NCBI GenBank assembly: GCA_037044905.1
Contig: JBAOKB010000071.1
Span: 186,001 to 250,000 of the forward strand
Origin: Hortaea werneckii
Taxonomy: Eukaryota > Ascomycota > Dothideomycetes > Mycosphaerellales > Teratosphaeriaceae
Reading direction: 5' to 3'
DNA: 64,000 nucleotides
Shown here piece after piece: positions 48,932 through 58,608 of the stretch. The notes under the pieces are model-generated. The model saw only the letters and a program-made list of their open reading frames with translations, searched no databases and was not told where the DNA came from. Position 1 is the first letter of the stretch, and each line of letters begins with the position of its first letter. The translations under genes were made by a program, and so were the position numbers.

Positions 48932-49777
48932 GGACGCGGTGCACTTCTGTGAGGGGGATCATTAAGCAGGAAGGAACTCCTTTGAAAGGAATTTCCACAT
49001 TTTTACGAACTTCGAACAACGCACCGTGGGCGACCTCTACGGACAATTTCGGGCATAATCATTTGGAGGACGACGGGCGTGCGCCTGTCATTGCATGGCC
49101 AGAATGGCAGGGATAACGTGCATTTTCTTTTTCGGCAAGACTATGAGATTAATTTGCGTGGCTACAATTTGCTAAAGGCTCGTCACAAGGTGGATGGCGT
49201 ATCCACCTTTAACGACAGTGCATGATGATCCTTTTGTACGGGGTTTGTGTAAGGACATTGAAGGGGAATGTTGTCGATCGCGCGCCCTTTGCAGCCCATT
49301 CTTGGTAGATAGGCTCCGTCTGGAGCTTGGTATATGTCCACGCAGCTTCGACTTCCATCTCATTTGCTTTGTTCTAAAGGCTCTCTTGGCTTATACGAAA
49401 CTACGACCATGGCTCCACCTCCACATTCAAGTTCCAAGGTTGCTTTCGGGACTCTCGGATTACATCACATGCCAAGTGGAAGGCATGAAGCTGCAGCTTT
49501 AGCCCAGTCCTAGCTTCCAAGTTCAGAGCTATTTGCTCCGCGGAAGCCATTTCCAGCCACTCAAAGCTCAGCAGCCTGCCTTATGCCTGTTAAGAAACCT
49601 GCTACAGTGCAACCCATGCTGGTGTATGCTGTCACACGTCACAATGTCGATGCCAGCTCGAAGAGTAGGTACATAAAGCGAAACACACTCATGTCGTTGT
49701 ATGTATAGTTAGACTTCAACAAAATCAGAGTGTAATTCTGTAAATTTTCAAGACAGCTATCACGTACATCCACCACC
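48932..49777. other. Intergenic, veA 3' flank
   Basis: About 850 bp; short ORFs only, none protein-like. No repeat or RNA gene is recognised. Confidence 0.5.
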
Positions 49778-50199
49778 ATGTCGACTTCAAACCCAGCACC
49801 CGGCGTTGGCGGAACCGCAAAGGACGGCGGTCTGTCTACTGCTGCTTCTGTCGCGGACGGTGGCCCTTCAGCTCAGCAGCCGGATAACACCAGCCAGTAC
49901 TTGCCTCCAGGTGGCGAGAGCAGAGAGAAGCCGTCAGCCACTGTCAAATTTATCTAAAACGCCTCGTCCAGACCACTGACACAGCGACAGATTCACCAGG
50001 AGTGAGGCAAATGCGCAGACCTCGAACCCAGCGCCTGGCGTAGGAGGCACAGCGTAAGTCGCCCTGTATTCGCGCTCCCATGTCAACATACTAATAGTTT
50101 GCCTCCAGGCAAGATGGTGGCCTCAGCACAGCTGCAACTGTCGCAGATGGTGGCCCGAACAGCAAGGAGGCGGACCCCGACTACAAGCCGCCGCAGTAG
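49778..50199 (+). CDS. Small unrecognised protein made of two near-identical repeats
   Basis: I propose three exons: 49778-49932, 49991-50053 and 50109-50199, encoding 102 aa. Intron 1 (49933-49990) is GTCAGC...CGACAG with a CACTGAC branch point; intron 2 (50054-50108) is GTAAGT...CTCCAG with ACTAAT. The start is CACCACCATGTCG. The product has two copies of a repeat of about 34 residues, TSNPAPGVGGTAKDGGLSTA... and TSNPAPGVGGTAQDGGLSTA..., each ending VADGGP plus a short variable tail, separated by a Pro/Gly linker. No signal peptide, TM segment or Cys is present; it is Gly/Ala/Pro-rich, hydrophilic and probably disordered. Intron 2 interrupts the second repeat only. I do not recognise a family and give no function. 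Support comes from good splice signals and protein-level repeat conservation. Confidence 0.62.
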
Positions 50200-51089
50200 A
50201 GGTCTCGATTACCGGGAAAGCATGGTTCTATCATGTGTATGAGTAACGACTTGATGAAGAAGTTCAATTCAACTCGTCACTGCTAGGCGAGAAAGACGGC
50301 GAATTTACTCAATCCATGTCATCTTCTTTCAATTGACTCCATTTCCCCTTTCCCCCCGCCCCCTCCGTCCAGCCACGATTGACAACTTGCTCGTCAAAAC
50401 TCAGTCCTACGCTGTGACAGGTGAAGTTATAGGAACATGAACATACGTGCAAGCCTTTCACTTTCCGGGAATTGGAATAGGCGTGAACGGGCGCTCACTG
50501 GCTTGTGTAAGTTACAAGGTTTTCATTTCGTACGTCTCAGGATAAGAAGTCTAGTCATATCACCTTTTTGCTTCAGCCTGAGCGAATGGTGGTCCACATG
50601 CTGTCACTTCGCTTCTGCCATTCATGCCATTGATTTCATTCGACTTTCATCTGCTTCTGTATCCTCACTATTAGCATGTCACATGCACTTCTACCTCCCT
50701 TGCTTGGATAAAAGCGTTTGGTCCTCACGTTCTCTTAACTCCATCCATCTGCAACCACACTCCACATAACGACACCCAACCACGACTACACCCGCTCTCT
50801 CAGCCCTCACGAAGATGTCCAGGAGAGAAGCGTTTGACAATGTACCTCAAGCAACAAAAGCAAAAGCAAGAGTGGCATGTCATTTCAACCAAAGCCAACC
50901 AAATGCGACGGTCAGCCTCTCCCACACACGTCTTGATCTATCGATGTTCTCTGACTTTCAATAGTATCGAGATGCCGAACGCTGCTTCACACACGGCATG
51001 CTTTTGCAGTCAATCAGTCCGTTCCGTTTGGAGCCGGTGAGCCACAATGCCGCTTTTCCAACTTCGCAGGACTAACCCAAATCAAGATC
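50200..51089. other. Intergenic, possible upstream exons of the 2EXR gene
   Basis: About 890 bp. From 50815 a frame opening MSRREAFDNVPQATKAKARV and a later block before a GTGAGC donor (about 51038) could be upstream exons of the following broken gene, but no splice model keeps the frame, so I do not call them. Confidence 0.4.
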
Positions 51090-51866
51090 ATGATTGCACA
51101 TGGCCAATACGCCGGCTTGAAAGCTGTCGTGTTCGCCCCGACGACCACGTTCCCATTCGTGCGCCTACCCGTGGAGCTAAGGCAGATGGTGTACGAGCGT
51201 CTGTTCTGCCGCAACTGCACGATGAAGTCCCCTTCTTTTATCGGCCATGTCCACAACGAGATATGGCATCATAGCAGCAGCGACTCATCCTCCCCAACCC
51301 AAGAGACGAGAAAGAGTCGGTCCTAACGCGACTCGTCCCGAGCCACGGTGCATGTCTTGTTGATGACCAGCAAACCCATCTACACAGAAGCCATACCGTT
51401 CCTTGTACAGTGGCCACCACTTCTTCTTTCACAACATGAGTCAGTTCAACAGATTCGTCCAGGAGCTCGGAACAGCAGCTCGCTTCTTAACATCTGCGTT
51501 GGTTGCCAAAAGCGGTGCCAGGCTTAACTGAGCATGCTGCTACACACTCCTCAACCAGCTGGAAAGCCTGCAGACGATCACGATCACGTTGCTCGCCGTG
51601 CCTACAGAACGCCTTTCTCGTGCATATCGACAAGCAGTGGGAGCACGCCAAGCTCTTCCTGCTAAGCGCGGGCGTCGACGAGAAGGAAAGTATGCGGCGG
51701 TTGGATCTCATCACCTTCAGTCGGACCTGCGCAGCGGAATGTTCTCGGATCGGATGGGAAGGCGATCAAGGCGATTACGGCTGAGTTGAATGAGTTGTGT
51801 AAGGAGCATTTGAGGAAGAAGATTAGTAGGCATTTCCAGGCAGGGACGAAGGCGATTGGGCTGTAG
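51090..51866 (+). pseudogene. F-box-like/2EXR domain gene with many frameshifts
   Basis: FPFVRLPVELRQMVYERLF near the start is the F-box-like (2EXR) helix pair of a large fungal family. Further family-like pieces follow in different frames: PRDEKESVLTRLVPSHGACL, LLMTSKPIYTEAIPFL, SGHHFFFHNMSQFNRFVQEL, GTAARFLTSALVAKSGARLN, FLVHIDKQWEHAKLFLLSAG and DGKAIKAITAELNELCKEHL, ending at a TAG at 51864-51866. At least five frame changes in about 780 bp are needed. The density is higher than in the other frameshifted genes here, so this may be a real pseudogene of a fast-evolving family, or the same assembly problem at higher rate. Upstream exons are possible but unresolved. Confidence 0.55.
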
Positions 51867-52733
51867 TATCTGCTAGGTGTTGGTGAAAGAGGGCGAGAGC
51901 TGGACGAAGGTCTGCTATCTGTAACAATGTCATCAAAGCAGAAAGGTTTGGGAAATCAAAGGAGGTTCTCTTTAGTTTGTGGGCAGGACTTTCATGAACT
52001 ACATGGATCTTGGGCTGTTCCACGTGCCACAGGAAAGGGTCACCTTCCGTCCATTCCACCTTTCTTTTCTCAAACGTCCAGTCCATCTCATCTCTGCCTT
52101 CGCCCATTTTGCTCCTCGTGAAATCTGCCAAGTCCAAGATTCCTTTTGTCTCAAATTGGCCTCCGTTTCGGCATGAGGAGACTTCTCGTTTGGGATGCCC
52201 AACGACAACGGCGAGCAAGACACCTCAGTGCCGTGTGCTTGAGGCTTTGCAGCTTTGGCAAACAAAATGTTTGTCACCATCTGTACATGCGCCGGCTTCC
52301 ACCACGCCAGCATGCTCGGTATGCAAGGAACAACACAACGCTCAATGGATCGATTCGACTAGAAAATCATCTTTCACTTACTCGTTTTCTCGTATCCATT
52401 CTCATATCCCGTCCATCACGGTCTTGCGGGCGCGGGCGCGCAGTGACTTCTCCATCCATCATGAGTGCCTGGCTTGCCCTTGAAATGACCTCTTTACACA
52501 GCAGTACTGTGTCAGAGGCGTGATCGATATGGCCGCCTCACTGAGCGTAAACGCCCAAGATATGTCTGCTTCACAACAATCATTGTGAACTCTGTGTCAA
52601 TTTGTTTCCAAGGAGGCTTCCGCCGTACAGAGTCTTTGCTCGTATTGACCGGGATTGGCATGGTTCGAGCCATTCGAACCTCATAGCGACTTGTTGTCCC
52701 TGCTCATCGTCTGCTTTTCTTTTTTCTAATAGC
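51867..52733. other. Convergent 3' flanks, 2EXR gene / PREG cyclin
   Basis: About 870 bp with no supportable gene. A 7-bp inverted repeat, GGTTCGA (52662-52668) and TCGAACC (52674-52680), lies about 55 bp after the PREG stop and may form a hairpin in its 3' UTR. Confidence 0.45.
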
Positions 52734-53948
52734 TCATGGTGGTGCCTCTGACATGCGGTCATCATCTGGGCTACCCTGCCCATCATCACTCTCGTCTAGG
52801 CTGCTGCTATCCGACCCTCCTGCTTCAAGATCATACCCCTGTGTACGATCCACCAGACTGCGGTAATACTCCTCAAGCACTTCAGGCTTTGGCACAATCT
52901 TCCAATGCACTCTTTGAAGCAGCTCCAGCTCTAATGTTGCCAGCTCTGACACGGGGATACCACCTATCCGGGCATATGTCGGGTTCGTCCAGAATGAATC
53001 GGAAAGACCTTTGGCGGCTACAGTTGCTGCCGTGATAAGGAAGCGGTGAACCGTCAAACTGTTGATCGTGAACGCTGGGTAAAGCGCACACAGACGGTCA
53101 ATGTAATACACCATGCTGAGTAAGATCGGAGGCGAGAGTGTTGCGTGCTGAATAAGACGCTGAAGATAATCGGAAACGCTAATGCCAGGGGGCGCTCTTG
53201 AGTGAAAGCGAGTCAGCCTCCCGTCTCGAAGAGGTATTTGATCGTTCAATCGGATCAATTCCATGAGCATGTTGGATATCAGAACGCCGAGTTCCTTGGG
53301 GCTGCATGTCCAGTAAAGGCGCGGCATAATCTTCTCTGTGCCAGGCTCCTGCCGCGACTTCTTAGGTGCGGACGAGTGGCCATGAGTTGAGCGAGCTTCT
53401 TGTGGCTCAGCCTTTTGTTCAGCATCTCGCTGAGACAGGTCAGGCGCATTCCTAGGCTGCTGTGCGGGCGTCGTCCGCGCACTTGGGTCCCTCCTTGGCT
53501 GCGGCTCACCAGGAGCCTCGTTCGCTGGCTGTGCTGCCGACGCGCTGGCGGCTGGTTCGGCGCTGCTCATCGGCTTTCCTGAGGGTGACGCTGAATGTGA
53601 GCTTCCCTTTCTCTTTCTTACGACCCCCTCCCTGGCCGCGCTGCGTAGGCCGCCTGCCGCCACCTTGTACTCTGGACCAGCGGTTGGGGGATAACCTTCG
53701 GGGCTGTACTGGGTGCCTGCATCCGCATACGGCCGGCTCGCCGCTGGACTGGGGTGTGCGCGCGAGAGCTCTCTGGGCGGCTTCGACGCTGACGGTGGAG
53801 GATTGGCTGCTGGCGCATTAGCTGGACGCCTGGGTGAAGCGCTGCAGCCGGAGTAGGGCCGCTGACGTGGTGACGCACGGATGTGGAAGGTGCTGTGCGG
53901 CGAGGCGGCTGGGGAGGGCGAGTGCGAGTGAGAGGTAAGAGCGGACAT
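52734..53948 (-). CDS. PREG: PHO80-type cyclin, PREG (negative regulator of phosphate response)
   Basis: Intact single exon, 404 aa from the ATG at 53948; the frame is open further upstream but has no ATG there. The N-terminal 230 residues are Pro/Ser/Ala-rich and disordered. The C-terminal cyclin box is diagnostic: RFHSRAPPGISVSDYLQRLI, ILLSMVYYIDRLCALYPAF, TINSLTVHRFLITAATVAAK, GLSDSFWTNPTYARIGGIPV and LELLQRVHWKIVPKPEVLEE. In Neurospora PREG and in yeast Pho80 this cyclin pairs with a Pho85/PGOV-type CDK to phosphorylate the bHLH factor NUC-1/Pho4 and keep phosphate genes off when phosphate is plentiful. It is transcribed divergently from GID5 with a CACGTG in the shared promoter. Confidence 0.93.
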   Translation of the reverse strand: MSALTSHSHSPSPAASPHSTFHIRASPRQRPYSGCSASPRRPANAPAANPPPSASKPPRELSRAHPSPAASRPYADAGTQYSPEGYPPTAGPEYKVAAGGLRSAAREGVVRKRKGSSHSASPSGKPMSSAEPAASASAAQPANEAPGEPQPRRDPSARTTPAQQPRNAPDLSQRDAEQKAEPQEARSTHGHSSAPKKSRQEPGTEKIMPRLYWTCSPKELGVLISNMLMELIRLNDQIPLRDGRLTRFHSRAPPGISVSDYLQRLIQHATLSPPILLSMVYYIDRLCALYPAFTINSLTVHRFLITAATVAAKGLSDSFWTNPTYARIGGIPVSELATLELELLQRVHWKIVPKPEVLEEYYRSLVDRTQGYDLEAGGSDSSSLDESDDGQGSPDDDRMSEAPP

Positions 53949-54532
53949 GTGGAAGGTGCCTGCCGTCAGAGAGCAGAAACTCTTGGCCTGGGCCTGGGAC
54001 CGAGAGAGGCCGACGCGGATGTACCTGGCTCTTCTCCTTCTGCTGCCGGGGCTGGTGCGAGAAGCATCATTAGGTGCAGAGGCGGGCGCTGATTGGCCGG
54101 GGCAAGCGCGCACACAATAAGGAGTGAGCGTGCGGGCAAGCAAATGAGGGAGCCGGTCGCGTTGCGAAGCCGCTGTAGTGATGCCGTCGAGACACCGGAG
54201 GCGTGGGATAGAGAAAGCTTCACACGACGTTAGCCCTCCGCCCTTATCGCGTTAAAGCTGCCAGATAGCGCACGTGCTGTCTGCTGCAGCCGCCGCTTCT
54301 GCCGCGCGGCTGGGGAACCTCGCGCCGCCTCCACCTTCCCCATACGGTCGGTTGGTCGGTTGGTGTGGTGAGCTCCTCTACGTACCTCTACGAGGTAAGG
54401 TATTCCTCCGACTGGTCCTTGGCAGATCATTACAGCAAACGTATATCCGGTCACTCGGAGGACTAGAGAGCTCGCTCGTCCTATACAATCATAGCAGGAG
54501 ACCGGAATGAGATAGCGAAGCACGAGGCAACC
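53949..54532. promoter_or_regulatory. Shared divergent promoter PREG / GID5 with E-box
   Basis: 584 bp between two divergent start codons. CACGTG at 54271-54276 is the core site of Pho4/NUC-1 and other bHLH factors. Because PREG controls NUC-1, feedback is possible; this is a motif match only. Confidence 0.4.
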
Positions 54533-57518
54533 ATGGTGGCAGGTCCGTCGCAAGAGACGTTGCGCGCGATAGAGAGCTCGTCAGTGGAGGAGCAGGTGGC
54601 TGCCCTGAAAGAGGTCAAGAACGAAATCGTGGGCCACGACCAGCGCAAAGAGCTCGTGGTTCAGCACGGCATAGTGGGTGTGCTGGTCCGCATACTCGGC
54701 AGCTATAGAAGAGCAGAACACAACACAGATGGCGTGCCTCTCCAGGCTTCCGGCGCTTGGACACCAGAGGATGATGCCAGACTACAGGCGACGTTGATCT
54801 TGGGGAGCCTTTCGAATGGCGGGCCAGCTTTCGTTGATCCGCTAATGGCAGCAGGCACCCACAAGGTCCTGCTACAGGGCATGTCAGGCCTCTCAGCGCC
54901 CCGCCTGGTGACTGCAACCCTGCAGACTCTGAAAGGTCTTGCTGCTTCATGGTCATCGAGAAGGCAGGGCCTAGGCGCAGACCAGGTGCCGCCACTTGAC
55001 ATCTTCTCGAGCGACAGTATCGAAGCGTTCAAGACCATCTTTCAGAAGGAGGCCCGTACGACTGCAGCGGTACAGCAACTCCGCTTCGCCGCAGAAATAA
55101 TTGCTACGGCTGTCACTGAGGAGAGCACAAAAGCAGACCTTGTTTCGACTGAGCTCCTGGACTGCCTTACTGCATTGCTAACCGCATTTGCCATTGAGCA
55201 GAAGCATGTGGAATGTCATGATAGCAGCTCGACATCCTCAACCGCTCCACCAGCGAAAGTTATACCCAGCATACTTGCTGCAATCTCCGCCATCATTTCA
55301 GGGTCGACTTACCGAGCTCACCGCTTCTTTCTATCTCAGCCGGTCCGCGACCTATTCCTACAGACCTGGCCTGGCAGTGGCGACCATAGACACCTTCTAG
55401 GCCCTCGATTCGGCTTTGCCTCCCACGCTGTTGGTGAGCCTCTTTTACCCCCTTGCATATTCCAGCCTACGGCACTACCACATATTATGGCGGCTCGCGG
55501 TCGTTCCCGGCCATGGCTAGTCTGCAGCCTCGTGATAGACGCGGCGACATTCTAGCTGTCCACCACATGCCTCGTGGCGATCCGGACCATGCGAATGCCG
55601 TTTGTGGATGGCTCATATTGCTTGCACGCTCCATGCAAGGACACGAAAGACTTGTTGCACTCAGATTACTCGCTCTTGTCAACAATGCGATTGATGACGA
55701 TGTGGTGAGCATGGGCCACCGAAGCGAGCATGTCCAGAAAGCGAGGGAACGTGAAAAGCAAATTGCCTTGCTCGCCGTTCCCCTTAGCCGTCAAGCTTAT
55801 TCAGACGGCAAGCGAGAGCAAGCCGCCGCATTCGCTGAGCGCGCAAGAGCGTCAGGGTGCTCATCTCATTAAAGAGGAGGCTTGTGATGTGCTTGCACTC
55901 TTGATATGTTACAGCAAAGATTTGCAAGTGGCAGCAGTTGATTCGGGCGCGATCAAGCAGGTGTGTCCTATCCTGAAGAAGAGCTTTGATAATGTGCATC
56001 TGGCCAAGCCGATGTGGTCTGTAAAGGCGGCTGTACCAGATCAAGCAAGTACAAAACTTGGACAGCGTCTTGGCAAGCATGGCTTGCCTTCGGAGATTCT
56101 GCACGCTATGATATGTCGACAAGGTGCGCTGAAAGCCCTGGCTGCAATCGCTGCAAAGGAAGACTTGCATAGAAAAGCGATAGTCGATGCTGGTATTGTC
56201 CCATGCATTATCGACTCCTTAAAGCCATTCCAGTCGAGTCGCCAATGAGTCTGGGACAGAACCGCGGGCAGGTAGGACCGAGAGACGGCAACACCATCGA
56301 CGTTATTCTCGCAGCTTGTTACCTAGCACGGACCATGTCACGCAGCGTCAGTCTACTGCGTACCAGCCTAATCGATGCCGGCGTGGCGAAGCCGATCTTC
56401 CAGCTACTGAGCCATCAAGATACGAGGGTGCAACAGGCTGCTACGGATGTTTGCGTCAACCTTCTTACAGATTTCAGTCCTATGAGGGAAGATTTGGTTG
56501 CTGAGGGTGTCATCAGAACGCTCGCGGAGCATGCAAGGGTAAGCTCGCCTGCTTTGCGTCTGTCGAGTCTTTGGGCACTCAAGCACCTGGTGACAGCTAG
56601 TCCAAAAGAGATCAAAATGAAGGCATTGGATGAGCTGGGGGCTGGGTGGCTAGCTGGCGCCTGTTCAGGCTGGGCACGCGTCAGCAGCTACCCCGAGCGG
56701 CGGCGGCGTCAGTGTCGGGCTCAGCACGCCAAATGCTGCTGGGGAGCAGGTCAATCTTCTCAATCCTTCCACTATGGACCTTGACGATCCTGTAGAAGAG
56801 ACTGATTTGGGAGGACAAGATGACGACGGAGAAGTGATGTTTGATGAGTCGTCTAGTACACATTATCAATCCTCGCAGCTACGTTCGACCATTGAACGAG
56901 GTCAGCAAGGCTTCAACAGCACAAGTACCTTTCGACTGTTCGGGAAATGGAGCAGAACCCAACGCTGCAGGCACGACGGGATGATGTCGCCGTGCAAGAA
57001 CAAGCACTGGATTTCATCCGCAATCTCATCAGCCCGGAAGACGGTGCTTTCATGGTTGAGCACCTGCTCACACAGATCGGCAGCTCCAAACTTTTCGACA
57101 TCCTCATCGCGAAACTTTCGCCTCTCCAGGTAGTGCGCGCCTCACTGGCAATCAAAACAGCGCACGCCAAGTCTACAACCCTACCCCTATTATCCTAAGC
57201 AGTGTTCACATCATTAATCATGTCTCCAACGCAGCAGCACGGCATAAACAACTTCTTATCGCGCAGAAGCTTCTGCTATCCGCGTGGCTTCCACACTTCA
57301 ACCACGTCAACCGCCAAGTCCGCGTCATCTGCGTCTGGGCCGTCATCTCCCTCACCTGGATCGAGGACGACAGCGATCGCAAGGAAGCCCGACAGCGAGC
57401 GCTGGAGCTTCGCCTGTGCGGCGTCGAGAGCGCCGTGAGAAGCCTGCAGCACGATCCGGACTTGGACGTCAAGGAGCGGGTGAAGACGGCGGTCAGGCAA
57501 TTTGATCTTTTGCTGTAG
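54533..57518 (+). CDS. GID5: Armadillo-repeat subunit of the GID/CTLH ubiquitin ligase (six frameshifts)
   Basis: Start ATG 54533 (MVAGPSQETLRAIESSSVEE), stop 57516-57518; about 995 aa when joined. The protein is a chain of armadillo repeats throughout, e.g. ALKEVKNEIVGHDQRKELVV, EACDVLALLICYSKDLQVAA and QQAATDVCVNLLTDFSPMRE, with VREMEQNPTLQARRDDVAVQ before a C-terminal block VRVICVWAVISLTWIEDDSD and DPDLDVKERVKTAVRQFDLL, the signature end of Vid28/ARMC8. In yeast Gid5/Vid28 is the scaffold linking the substrate receptor Gid4 to the E3 that degrades gluconeogenic enzymes. Frame shifts lie at about 55450 (C run), 55785, 56232, 56650, 56920 and 57169. A GTGAGC...CCAG pair at 55434-55465 is too short (32 nt) to be an intron. 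All shifts are single-base and none falls beside a nonsense substitution. Confidence 0.87.
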
Positions 57519-57969
57519 CAGAGCAAAGGTTTTCCGAGACATTTGAGCGAAAGTCACTTGAATCCTTCCGCTGCGATCTTCGAGCCAGAGTGGATGAGAC
57601 ACTGGAGAAATCCGAGCTCGAGCCCATGGCATACTATGTGGTATTGATTGGACGAGGGATGAACGTGTACGTTACGGTGATGGTATTAAAAGGGAATCAA
57701 TTCGACGCCTCTTTTGAGAGGGTCATCCTATCAGACGTCGCGTTATACAGTCATGAATCTTTGAAGCCCTTAAATGTTATGACCCAGGACTATGTCGCAA
57801 GAACAAGTGTAAAGCGTGCAGGCCCGTCTTGAGGCTGCTCTGGGAAGCGGATTTCACCATCAGTCTGCACGCTATTTTCTTCGAAACGTCCAGTCCGAGT
57901 AGGCTGACATTTATCACACATTCGTCTTTTCGTCTTTGCCCACGGGTGAAATGTAGCAGTGCAAGTCGC
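57519..57969. other. GID5 3' flank
   Basis: 450 bp after the GID5 stop. No protein-like ORF, repeat or RNA gene seen. Confidence 0.45.
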
Positions 57970-58403
57970 ATGGCGGAGCTGGCCGATCAACTTGTTGAAT
58001 GCCTTCATCAGATACACTCAGGCGAACCAGACAACCTCGTGCAAGCCGGGACAATTGTGGCCGAACAGGTCTCGGCAGTGCGCAAGGCCTGCAATTGCCG
58101 AGACAAGCAGAGCGCCCCAGTTCCGTCTCTGTCGCAAGAAAAAAAGCACTAGTAAGCTCTATCGTATCTACCGTCCATGACTCTCTTACGACGATGTGGG
58201 GAAAAGTACGGTCCCAGGTCTTCTCTGGACCATTCAAGACTGTCAGCATGGGTCCGGCTGCTGTATTTCGTGCAATAGCCGCGCTGGCACCAGCGGTACA
58301 AGCGCAAAAATGTTGTGTAAGAGCCCGAAATATGTCCTGGCGAGCCCCTCCATGTGCTCTCTGCACCAACTGCCGGCGGGACGAGGCACAGCGGACGCGG
58401 TAG
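57970..58403 (+). CDS. Doubtful small hypothetical protein (frameshift in an A7 run)
   Basis: From the ATG at 57970 a frame reads MAELADQLVECLHQIHSGEP, then VEA-like helical sequence (AGTIVAEQVSAVRKACNC), to a stop just after the A7 run at 58139-58145. One extra A would join it to ALVSSIVSTVHDSLTTMWGK and on to a Cys-containing end at 58403, about 144 aa. Both halves look helical and protein-like, and the lesion matches those in neighbouring real genes. I recognise no family. It may be a chance ORF between GID5 and the MetE-like gene. Confidence 0.28.
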
Positions 58404-58608
58404 CAGAAGCGAAAGGATCTGATGGGTAAACGGGCAGGTAGGGATGAGGAAGCAAGTGGTGGCTAGTATGTTGTGCCGCCTTCGTCGCCGTCACCACAGC
58501 TACTGCTCTTGACTCTCGTCATTGTGTTTTCTTAGCCATCAGTGTATCTCTCTGTGTTTGCTCTCCTTTGGGAATAGATTTTACTATAAAGACGTAGAGA
58601 GAGCCAAG

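Noticed and set aside
49943..50018. Alternative first intron of the small repeat protein (49943 to 50006 or 50018)
   Set aside because: It keeps the frame, but the 49933-49990 intron has a better acceptor and a well-placed CTGAC branch site.
52655..52685. GGTTCGA box suggesting a tRNA T-loop
   Set aside because: No acceptor stem, D-loop or anticodon arm can be drawn around it.
55434..55465. GTGAGC...CCAG pair in GID5 that might be an intron
   Set aside because: At 32 nt it is too short for splicing, and one extra C in the C run at 55448-55452 restores a continuous LLPPLHIPAY reading.
57130..57171. GTAGTG...AAG pair near the end of GID5
   Set aside because: At 42 nt with a poor acceptor it does not restore the frame; one missing A near 57169 does.
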